From Capsulimonas sp. (GTDB lineage Bacteria; Armatimonadota; Armatimonadia; Armatimonadales; Capsulimonadaceae), in the NCBI GenBank assembly GCA_025963815.1, contig JAOQAA010000585.1, positions 1 through 9,123 on the forward strand: a stretch of 9,123 bases of DNA, in the 5' to 3' direction. Made by a program: the position numbers and the translations under genes. Shown piece by piece: positions 1 to 6,292 of the stretch. Under the pieces are notes generated by a model, which did not search any database, was not told the DNA's origin, and saw nothing but the letters and a program-made list of their open reading frames with translations. Every line of letters begins with the position of its first letter. The first letter of the stretch is position 1.

Positions 1-26
1 TCCTGCGCATCAGCGCTCTCAAGTAG
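1..26 (+). CDS. possible 3' end of an upstream gene
   Basis: One forward frame reads LRISALK and then a TAG stop at 24-26. A strong terminator begins 23 bases further on, which is where a gene end would be expected. Only seven codons are visible, so neither product nor family can be named. The call rests on position relative to the terminator, not on sequence similarity, and the stop could be chance. Confidence 0.22.
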
Positions 27-48
27 CAAATCCTGCTCTAGCACTAAA

Positions 49-84
49 AAAGCCCGTTCGCCTTTGGCGAACGGGCTTTCTTTT
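49..84 (+). terminator. intrinsic terminator (14-bp perfect stem)
   Basis: Positions 49-62 pair perfectly with 66-79 around a TTT loop. The stem is GC-rich and is followed by C then TTTT (81-84). A run of A (46-51) precedes and partly enters the stem, so the opposite strand also shows a T-tract and the hairpin could work in both directions. It isolates the hydrolase gene at 177 from what lies to the left. Confidence 0.88.
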
Positions 85-122
85 CATCGCTATCAAATGG
101 GTTAAAAGGGAGGGTAAGAGTG

Positions 123-128
123 TATAAT
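123..128 (+). promoter_or_regulatory. putative -10 box of the glycoside hydrolase gene
   Basis: A perfect TATAAT hexamer lies 48 bases before the ATG at 177, in an AT-richer stretch just after the terminator. No convincing -35 hexamer is present at 16-18 bases spacing (the region reads roughly GGGTTA). The -10 assignment is therefore suggestive only. A start near position 135 would leave a leader of about 40 bases. Confidence 0.4.
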
Positions 129-176
129 CAATCCAAAATCAATCCGAATTCTCCATCCGCTGCACGTCAATAACCC

Positions 177-2450
177 ATGTCTATTTCCAAGCTTTCTGTT
201 TCTCTTCTTCTCTTGACCGCAATTGCCACGCCAAGCCACGCCCAATCTCCCGCCTGGGACACTCACAGCGACACCTGGGTCGCCGGTGACGCGTTAGGCC
301 GTACGCTGCCCATGGCGGCGGAAGCCGGGCTTCCACGCGCGAATAAAACCGTCGGAATGTTCTACTTTCTGACCTTTGCGCATGAGCAAGACACGGTTTA
401 CGATAACTCGAAGATCTTGGCCGCGCATCCTGAGGCGATGCGCGATATCCATAGTCCCGCGTGGGGGCCTTTGCTGGCCGCGCATTATTGGGGCGAACCG
501 CTCTTTGGCTACTACGCGAGCGACGATGAATGGGTGCTGCGCAAGCATGCCCAGATGCTGTCGAACGCCGGCGTGGATGTCGTGATCTTCGATAACTCCA
601 ACGCCGTCACTTACGACAAGGCCCGGAATACGCTCTTCCGGGTCTGGGAGCAGATCCGGCGCGAGGGAGGGCGCACACCGCAAATCGCCTTTCACTGCCC
701 CTTCAGCAATGGAAATGAAATTGGAACGGTAACGCTCAACAAGCTGTATGAGACCGTATATGCCCCCGGCCTCTACTCAGATCTGTGGTTCCGCTGGAAG
801 GGTAAGCCGCTGATTATTGCCGAGCCTGGCTACGCCGACGCTGGGGCGCTGGCGGCGCCTTCGCGTCATCGCCCGCACGGATTGGCGACCGGCGAAACCA
901 TAGGCCAGACATTTACCGTTGGAACGCCCTTTGCAGAGATCGGCGGTGTGTTTGCGACCTGGGCAGCCACGGGATCGGAAATGACACTTTCGCTGTTTGC
1001 CGGCGGGCCGGGCGGCAAACTCCTCACCCAGAAGCGATTTGAAAACGTCGAAGATAACTCCGCGCTGCTGATTGGAACCGGCAAAACGCTGGCGGCGGGC
1101 AAATACTATTTGGAGATGTCGCGCTCCAGAGGTCGTATCGGCTGGTGGGGCAACTCCGGCGGCTTTTCATCCGCCGGATCCTATCAAGACGGCTTTCCCG
1201 TTCCCGGCTATCGAGATCTGCGCATTCGTTACGCTCCAGAAAAACCAGCGGAGGCATTGGAGCAGTCCGTCCATCAAGTCACGTCCTCCGAAGCCGAGGA
1301 GCGAGCGAACAAACTGCGTGACTTCTTCACCTTTCGGAGAACCATCGCGCCTTACAATCTCTCACAGCCGCCGCCCGGCGCGTGGGCATGGCTGCAAATT
1401 CACCCGCAGGCGCCGCAAACCGCTCCCGATGGCACCCTTGAAGAAATCTCCGTCGGCGTAGGGCAAAACTACAATGCGACCGAGAATCGCACAGCACCGA
1501 TGAGCTTCCCCGGCGCCTTCGGACGCAGTTACCACAACGGCAGGGAAGACACGACGCCAAACGCGGTGAACTGGGGTTTCAACTTCGATGAGCAGTGGCG
1601 CCGCGCGCTCCAGGTCAACCCGCCTTTTGTCTTTATCACGGGCTGGAACGAATGGGACGCCGGGTTCTACGACGATTGGGCGGGTTTTCATGCGCCGCCG
1701 CCGATCTTCGTGGACGAGTTCAATCAAGAGTTCAGCCGAGATATCGAGCCGATGCGCGGTGGTCACGGCGACAATTACTACTATCAGCTCGCCGCCAATG
1801 TTCGCCGCTACAAGGGCGTTCATCCGCTGCCGCCCGTCGCGCCCCGCCCCGTAAAGATCGACGGGCGCTTTGACGACTGGCGAACCGTATCGCCGGAGTT
1901 TCGAGATGACTTTGGAGACACCGCCCATCGAAACGCTCTCGGCTTCGGAACCCACGCCGCTTACGTCAACAAGACGGGGCGAAACGATATCGTCGCGGCC
2001 AAGGTCAGTTATGATGCAAAGCATGTCTATTTCTATGTCCGGACAAAGGCAAACCTGACGGCGCGCACAGGCCCGGACTGGATGCGGCTTTATCTCAACA
2101 CTGACGCCGACAATCGCACGGGCTGGCTGGGATATGACTTCGTGGTGAACCGCATGCCTGATGGTAAAATGACAAGTGTCGAACGAAATCTTGGGGGCGT
2201 CGATCGATGGCGTCTCGTATCCCGCGTGCGCTATAGTTCTCGCAAAAATGAATTGGAGATCGAAATCCCGCGTACCGCGCTGGACGTCAAAAAACCGCTC
2301 ACGGTCATCGACTTCAAGTGGGCGGACCACTGCCATTCTCGCGGAGACTGGACGGATTTCACACTGAACGGAGACGCCGCACCCGACGATCGGTTCAATT
2401 ACCGCGCGAAACTAAATCAGAATGTGAAACCTTGGAAATCGGTAAAATAA
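177..2450 (+). CDS. secreted GH71/GH99-like glycoside hydrolase with CBM9-like C-terminal domain
   Basis: 757-residue exported protein, probably a polysaccharide or glycan hydrolase; the substrate is unknown. Residues 1-22 form a signal peptide (K5, hydrophobic core 7-17, likely cleavage after SHA), which supports this ATG although no Shine-Dalgarno sequence is seen. A barrel-like catalytic region starts near residue 58 (VGMFYFLTF) and continues through AGVDVVIFDNSN (131-142) and PLIIAEPG (211-218). It is then interrupted by a beta-rich segment at about 225-352 (IGQTFTVG, GKYYLEMS) resembling a carbohydrate-binding sandwich. The barrel resumes to FITGWNEWDAG (486-496), where E492 is a candidate catalytic acid; GH99/WbsX-like proteins carry a comparable WNEW motif. 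From about 558 (VKIDGRFDDW) to the end the sequence resembles CBM9-like/DOMON sugar-binding domains (VYFYVRTKAN, RLYLNTDADN). The fold-family call is by pattern recognition; GH71, GH99 or an unclassified relative remain open. Confidence 0.8.
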   Translation: MSISKLSVSLLLLTAIATPSHAQSPAWDTHSDTWVAGDALGRTLPMAAEAGLPRANKTVGMFYFLTFAHEQDTVYDNSKILAAHPEAMRDIHSPAWGPLLAAHYWGEPLFGYYASDDEWVLRKHAQMLSNAGVDVVIFDNSNAVTYDKARNTLFRVWEQIRREGGRTPQIAFHCPFSNGNEIGTVTLNKLYETVYAPGLYSDLWFRWKGKPLIIAEPGYADAGALAAPSRHRPHGLATGETIGQTFTVGTPFAEIGGVFATWAATGSEMTLSLFAGGPGGKLLTQKRFENVEDNSALLIGTGKTLAAGKYYLEMSRSRGRIGWWGNSGGFSSAGSYQDGFPVPGYRDLRIRYAPEKPAEALEQSVHQVTSSEAEERANKLRDFFTFRRTIAPYNLSQPPPGAWAWLQIHPQAPQTAPDGTLEEISVGVGQNYNATENRTAPMSFPGAFGRSYHNGREDTTPNAVNWGFNFDEQWRRALQVNPPFVFITGWNEWDAGFYDDWAGFHAPPPIFVDEFNQEFSRDIEPMRGGHGDNYYYQLAANVRRYKGVHPLPPVAPRPVKIDGRFDDWRTVSPEFRDDFGDTAHRNALGFGTHAAYVNKTGRNDIVAAKVSYDAKHVYFYVRTKANLTARTGPDWMRLYLNTDADNRTGWLGYDFVVNRMPDGKMTSVERNLGGVDRWRLVSRVRYSSRKNELEIEIPRTALDVKKPLTVIDFKWADHCHSRGDWTDFTLNGDAAPDDRFNYRAKLNQNVKPWKSVK

Positions 2451-2464
2451 AGCAAGGCAGCGGA

Positions 2465-2470
2465 TATAAT
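2465..2470 (+). promoter_or_regulatory. putative -10 box of the AAA ATPase gene
   Basis: A perfect TATAAT lies in the 75-base gap between the hydrolase stop and the ATPase start, 55 bases before the ATG. No consensus -35 is found at the usual distance; a TTGGAA at 2432-2437 is 27 bases away, which is too far. The box suggests the ATPase can be transcribed separately from the hydrolase, but this is unproven. Confidence 0.35.
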
Positions 2471-2525
2471 ACCATTGTAGTGCGCACCCGATCCTTCAAA
2501 TAAACACGCGCTTGGAGCCACCTCA

Positions 2526-3782
2526 ATGCCGCTCGACACTCTGCTCGATACCGCCCTTTTACAGCCTGCGGATTCTCTGCGCTATACGATCGGCGCAGCC
2601 ATGGCTCTGGAATTTCCAGACCGATCCGTGATTTCCAGCTCAGACGGGCACTTCAATCTGGAGGGCTACGCCCGAGCTGGATTTTGTTCCTACGAGCCTG
2701 ATTCCAAGATCTTCGCAAGTATGGCGACACGGTGGCATGGCTACAAACGCGGTGTCGCGGAAGGGATCGAAGACGGCTTCTTCCATATCCGCTGGCGTGA
2801 CGCGGAAATCAAAGTACTATTCGTCACCTGGTCATTCGCGTATTGCCGCACACGACACTATTGGATCGTCAGTCAAGATAAGCAGACAGCAACCGACTTT
2901 CTGGAAGCCGTTTGCAACTGGGACTCTCAGCCGGAAAACGTGGTGCTGGTCTTTGATAACGGACAGTGGGCAAAAAGCCCGGAGCTCTATCAATCCATTA
3001 AGAATTCGACCTTCGACAATCTGGTGCTGCCGGCGGCCATGCGCGATCAGCTTCAAGCTGACTTCTCGGATTTCTTTTCATCCCGTAGTGTCTACGAGCG
3101 CTACTCCGTTCCGTGGAAGCGCGGCGTGTTGTTCCTGGGCTCGCCCGGAAATGGAAAGACGCACGCCGTCAAGTCACTGATCAATTGGCTGGACAAACCG
3201 TGTCTGTACGTCAAGAGTTTCAAAACGCGTTATGGCAACGATCACGAAAGCATTCACGCGGTGTTTGCGCGCGCCAGGCAGACGACGCCTTGCCTGCTGA
3301 TCTTTGAGGATTTGGATTCTCTCATTGATGACGGCAATCGCTCATTTTTTCTCAACGAGATGGATGGCTTTGAGACGAACACAGGAGTTGTTGTGATCGC
3401 AACGACGAATCACCCGGAACGCCTGGACTCGGCGATCCTTGACCGCCCCAGTCGCTTCGATCGAAAATACACGTTCGAGCTTCCCGCCGAAACGGAACGC
3501 CTGGAGTATCTTTCACGGTGGAACGTGGCAAGTCAGGAGGAAATGCGGCTTTCCGATGAGAGGCTGCAAAAGATAGGCAAGGCCACAGCCGAGTTTTCCT
3601 TCGCATACCTCAAGGAGCTGACACTGTCTTCCATGATGGCCTGGATCGCCAATTCCGAATCAGGCTCCATGGACTCGATCATGACAAAACAAGTGATGAC
3701 GCTGCGCGATCAGATGAAGACATCGAACGATGCCCGCTTAGACATGCTTCCCCTGATCAGCGATCAGGATGATGAGGAATAA
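2526..3782 (+). CDS. BCS1-like AAA ATPase, soluble
   Basis: 418-residue AAA-family ATPase. GGAG at 2514-2517, 8 bases before the ATG, supports the start. Residues 1 to about 190 form an N-terminal domain with beta-rich parts (FFHIRWRD, IKVLFVTW) and the segment KSPELYQSIKNSTFDNLVLP (150-169), which precedes the AAA core in BCS1-type proteins. The core has Walker A GSPGNGKT (205-212), a BCS1-style Walker B LLIFEDLD (257-264), sensor-1 N295 in IATTN, and arginine-finger candidates R307 and R310 in DRPSRFD. All catalytic motifs look intact. Mitochondrial BCS1 is membrane anchored, but no transmembrane helix is visible here, so this is probably a cytoplasmic remodelling ATPase. The tail is acidic (DQDDEE). 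Client and pathway are unknown, and its neighbours do not reveal them. Confidence 0.85.
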   Translation: MPLDTLLDTALLQPADSLRYTIGAAMALEFPDRSVISSSDGHFNLEGYARAGFCSYEPDSKIFASMATRWHGYKRGVAEGIEDGFFHIRWRDAEIKVLFVTWSFAYCRTRHYWIVSQDKQTATDFLEAVCNWDSQPENVVLVFDNGQWAKSPELYQSIKNSTFDNLVLPAAMRDQLQADFSDFFSSRSVYERYSVPWKRGVLFLGSPGNGKTHAVKSLINWLDKPCLYVKSFKTRYGNDHESIHAVFARARQTTPCLLIFEDLDSLIDDGNRSFFLNEMDGFETNTGVVVIATTNHPERLDSAILDRPSRFDRKYTFELPAETERLEYLSRWNVASQEEMRLSDERLQKIGKATAEFSFAYLKELTLSSMMAWIANSESGSMDSIMTKQVMTLRDQMKTSNDARLDMLPLISDQDDEE

Positions 3783-3783
3783 A

Positions 3784-3823
3784 AGAGAAAGGGTGGGACG
3801 AAAAATCGTCCCACCCTTTCTCT
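3784..3823. terminator. shared hairpin terminator between converging genes
   Basis: An 18-bp perfect stem (3784-3801 with 3806-3823, loop AAAA) starts two bases after the ATPase stop. Read on the minus strand, it follows apt by 23 bases and runs into TTTATT, the better terminator geometry. Read on the plus strand, it lacks a downstream T-run, so it may act mainly as a 3' end stabiliser or a weaker terminator there. Confidence 0.8.
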
Positions 3824-3846
3824 CGTGAACTTCGCAGTACTTCAAA

Positions 3847-4368
3847 TCAATACTTCAAAAGCGCTTGGATATCATAGTCGCCAATGGCGGCGCGGCCGTT
3901 CAAAAACTCCAGCTCGATCAAGAAGCTAAATCCGACGACTTTACCGCCGAGCGCCTCCACAAGCCGTGCTGCTGCGGCGGCGGTGCCTCCGGTCGCCAGC
4001 AGGTCATCCACGATCAGCACGCGCTGGCCGGGCCGGATGGCGTCGCGATGCACTTCCACCGCATTGGCTCCATACTCCAGCGCATACTCTTCCCGAATGG
4101 TCTCATGCGGCAGCTTGCCGATTTTGCGAATGGGGACGAATCCTAGCCCCATCGCCAAAGCGATAGGCGTTCCAAAGACGAAGCCGCGCGACTCAATGCC
4201 GATGATGATGTCGGGCGCTTTGCCGGACGCCCATTCGACGCAATGATCGATGATTTCCTGGAACGCGGCGTAGTTCGCCAGGACCGGCGTGATATCTTTA
4301 AAGAGAATCCCCGGCTTTGGAAAGTCGGGGATGTCACGGATCAAGCGGGAAGCAAGCAGTTCGGTCAC
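3847..4368 (-). CDS. apt: adenine phosphoribosyltransferase
   Basis: 173-residue cytoplasmic purine-salvage enzyme that converts adenine and PRPP to AMP and pyrophosphate. Full family length. The N-terminus has the typical IPDFPKPGILFKDITP (13-28), followed by IESRGFVFG (58-66), the flexible-loop region RKIGKLPHETIREEYALEYG (81-100) with the likely catalytic E98, and the PRPP-binding signature VLIVDDLLATGGT (117-129). The start codon is GTG, with GAGG (4376-4379) 7 bases upstream. It lies only 17 bases after the stop of the STN-like gene, so the two are probably cotranscribed, with the ribosome site inside the gap. It shares a broader purine theme with purA upstream. Confidence 0.96.
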   Translation of the reverse strand: MTELLASRLIRDIPDFPKPGILFKDITPVLANYAAFQEIIDHCVEWASGKAPDIIIGIESRGFVFGTPIALAMGLGFVPIRKIGKLPHETIREEYALEYGANAVEVHRDAIRPGQRVLIVDDLLATGGTAAAAARLVEALGGKVVGFSFLIELEFLNGRAAIGDYDIQALLKY

Positions 4369-4385
4369 TCAGTTTCCTCAATGAA

Positions 4386-5333
4386 TTAGCGATAGGGATA
4401 GTAGGTCGGGCTGGTATTGATCACGGTCGGACCGTTAAACCCATACCCGGGCCATCCCGGCAGAACCGTCACACCAGGCGCGGAAAAGCCGGAGCCGCCG
4501 GTATTGACGATCCCGTTCTGATAGTAGGGATTGTAATTGCCGCCATAGTAGCCGAAGTACGGATTGTACGCCATCGGGGGGTATGCCGGAGCGGCGTTCG
4601 CGACGTTCGGATCCACCGGAGAGCCATCGGGATTGACGGCGGCGGGATCGACTACCGGAGGCGGAGGAGTTGTCGCCTCCCGGAACGTGCGATACGGCAG
4701 TTCCAGGATCGGCTTACCAGCGCCTGTGTAGCCGATGATCTTCCCCGCGGTAGAGCCGGCGCCGTTGCGAGGCGTGATAGCGTAAAAAGTTTTCCACAGC
4801 GTGTGCGACTGACGCGCGATCGACGCCGCCGCTTGCTTGACGGTCATCTCGTCTCCATTGAATGTGACGGAGCCGTCAATATTCTCCGTCATCTTCGCGA
4901 CGGCGCTATCCACCTCGGCCACGGTCTGGATGGCGTCGCGTACGGACATCGTTCCAGCCTTAAAGTGGACGGGCGCGTCGGAGTCCATTATAGGCGCCGG
5001 CGTGGAAGCGTCCGCAGAGGCGCTGCGCACGACAATGACCTTCTGGAAATCCGCATTCAGTGCATTCGCCAATTGATTGATCGCGTCGAGACGGGCGCCC
5101 GGGCCCTGCAAGTCGCTGACGGAGAACGATACCCGGGCGTTCGGGTTAATGCCCTGCTTGAGAGAAATCGTCACGCCAAGCTGATTATCAATCTGCGCGA
5201 CGGCGTCGCTGACAGGTATGGAATTGAACGAAAGGGAAGACGCCGCCGAAGCCGGAAGAGCGGCGCTCAAGACGATGATGGCGACAAGTGGCGCCAATGT
5301 CCGGCGCTGAAATATGTTGACCGATGTTTTCAT
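4386..5333 (-). CDS. secreted protein with two STN/secretin-N-like modules and a Pro/Tyr/Gly/Asn-rich tail
   Basis: 315-residue exported protein of unknown function. The start at 5333 (MKTSVNIF) is chosen because GGAGGT lies 9 bases upstream and a signal peptide follows directly (R10, R11, hydrophobic 13-27, cleavage near ASA/ASS at 30-31). The frame stays open to an earlier ATG at 5435, but that has no ribosome site and would bury the signal peptide. Residues 34-102 (LSFNSIPVSDAVAQI...) resemble an STN/secretin N-terminal module. Residues 121-187 (VHFKAGTMSVRDAIQTV...) repeat the same strand-helix-strand pattern. From about 220 the protein is low complexity: a proline run (TTPPPPVVDP), then many Tyr, Gly, Asn and Pro (NPYFGYYGGNYNPYY). 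No secretin pore domain is present. It may be an envelope or surface component, an inference only. It precedes apt by 17 bases. Confidence 0.8.
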   Translation of the reverse strand: MKTSVNIFQRRTLAPLVAIIVLSAALPASAASSLSFNSIPVSDAVAQIDNQLGVTISLKQGINPNARVSFSVSDLQGPGARLDAINQLANALNADFQKVIVVRSASADASTPAPIMDSDAPVHFKAGTMSVRDAIQTVAEVDSAVAKMTENIDGSVTFNGDEMTVKQAAASIARQSHTLWKTFYAITPRNGAGSTAGKIIGYTGAGKPILELPYRTFREATTPPPPVVDPAAVNPDGSPVDPNVANAAPAYPPMAYNPYFGYYGGNYNPYYQNGIVNTGGSGFSAPGVTVLPGWPGYGFNGPTVINTSPTYYPYR

Positions 5334-5342
5334 GGGACCAAT

Positions 5343-5348
5343 ACCTCC
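5343..5348 (-). promoter_or_regulatory. ribosome binding site deciding the start of the STN-like gene
   Basis: On the minus strand this reads GGAGGT, the strongest Shine-Dalgarno match in the window, 9 bases before the ATG at 5333. The upstream in-frame ATGs at 5363 and 5435 have none. It therefore fixes the shorter, signal-peptide-first reading. Confidence 0.75.
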
Positions 5349-5400
5349 GTAAACGTTCGACATGGGTAGAACATTGCTTACTAAGATCTTGTTCCCGGAA

Positions 5401-5436
5401 TTTGCGCCCTGCAAACGGGAGTTTGCAGGGCGCAAA
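5401..5436 (-). terminator. hairpin between tpiA and the STN-like gene (terminator or attenuator)
   Basis: A perfect 16-bp stem pairs 5401-5416 with 5421-5436 around a GGGA loop (TCCC on the minus strand). It lies 16 bases after the tpiA stop. On the minus strand the stem is followed only by TTCC, so a classical U-tract is missing. It could partly terminate purA-tpiA transcription, protect that mRNA's 3' end, or let some read-through reach the STN-like gene and apt. Confidence 0.65.
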
Positions 5437-5452
5437 AGGCCACGGGGAACGA

Positions 5453-6259
5453 CTAGCCAGCGGCGGCGGCGACAATCGCCGCAAAGTCCGCGGGCTTCAA
5501 GCTCGCGCCGCCGATCAAACCGCCGTCGATATGCTCCTGTGAGAGCAATTCGGCCGCGTTGTCGGGCTTCATGGAGCCGCCGTACTGGATGCGGACGGCG
5601 CTGGCCGTCTCGGCTCCGTAGCGGCTCTCAATGGTGGCGCGGACGACGCCGCAGACACGGTTCGCTTCATCGGCGGCGCAGACTTCGCCGGTCCCAATCG
5701 CCCAAACGGGTTCATAGGCGAAAATCACCTGCGTGCTGACCAGCTCCGCGGAAATTCCTTCCAAAGCCTTCACGACTTGATCGGCCACGGTAACGTCGGT
5801 CGCGCCGTCCTTGCGCTCGCCCAGCGTCTCGCCGATGCAGATGATCGGGATCAGGCCGGCCGCCAGGGCGGCCTTCGCCTTCACGTTGACGCCGGCGTCG
5901 GTCTCGCCAAACGCCTTCAGCAGGTCGTCAGTCAAGCCTTCCTCGGCGACGCCGAAGCGGCCACGCGTCTCTGAATGGCCGATCAGAACGTACTTCGCGC
6001 CGGCGTCCAGGATCAGCGGCGACGAAACATACGATGTGTATGCGCCGCTCGTCTTCCAGAACACGCCCTGCGCAGCCGTTGCGACAGATGTGCCTTCAAA
6101 GGCCTTGGAGACCGAGTACAGCGCCGTGTAAGGTGGGCAGATAACGATATCCACCGAGTCTTTTCCGGCGACGAGCGGCGTCAGCGCCTCGGCGAAGGCC
6201 AGCGCCTCGCCGACCGTCTTGTTCATTTTCCAGTTGCCGGCAATGATCTTCTTACGCAT
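5453..6259 (-). CDS. tpiA: triosephosphate isomerase
   Basis: 268-residue glycolytic enzyme interconverting dihydroxyacetone phosphate and glyceraldehyde 3-phosphate in the cytoplasm; slightly longer than the usual length of about 250. Catalytic residues are in place: N9 and K11 in AGNWKMN (7-13), electrophile H95 in GHSE (94-97), and base E183 in YEPVWAIGTG (182-191), the flexible loop 6 region. Phosphate-binding segments YGGS (226-229) and GGLIGGASL (246-254) are present. Two conserved places differ from the textbook sequence: GHSERR is GHSETRG, and the usual TGE(I/V)S reads TSYVS (75-79). The gene starts 33 bases after purA ends, so the two are likely one transcript. The ribosome site is weak (AAGG, about 11 bases upstream). 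Confidence 0.97.
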   Translation of the reverse strand: MRKKIIAGNWKMNKTVGEALAFAEALTPLVAGKDSVDIVICPPYTALYSVSKAFEGTSVATAAQGVFWKTSGAYTSYVSSPLILDAGAKYVLIGHSETRGRFGVAEEGLTDDLLKAFGETDAGVNVKAKAALAAGLIPIICIGETLGERKDGATDVTVADQVVKALEGISAELVSTQVIFAYEPVWAIGTGEVCAADEANRVCGVVRATIESRYGAETASAVRIQYGGSMKPDNAAELLSQEHIDGGLIGGASLKPADFAAIVAAAAG

Positions 6260-6292
6260 AAAGAGAGAAACCTTTTCGTTGCTTTTCAGTAA

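Noticed and set aside
1362..2336. 324-codon minus-strand open frame
   Set aside because: It lies wholly inside the hydrolase gene, shows no recognisable domain, and the plus-strand protein has a signal peptide and coherent motifs.
2432..2470. TTGGAA/TATAAT as a full promoter before the ATPase
   Set aside because: The spacer would be 27 bases, far beyond the 16-18 normally used; only the -10 box is kept as a weak call.
4317..5369. 350-codon plus-strand open frame
   Set aside because: Arg-, Gly- and His-rich translation without motifs, antisense to the STN-like gene, which has a strong ribosome site and signal peptide.
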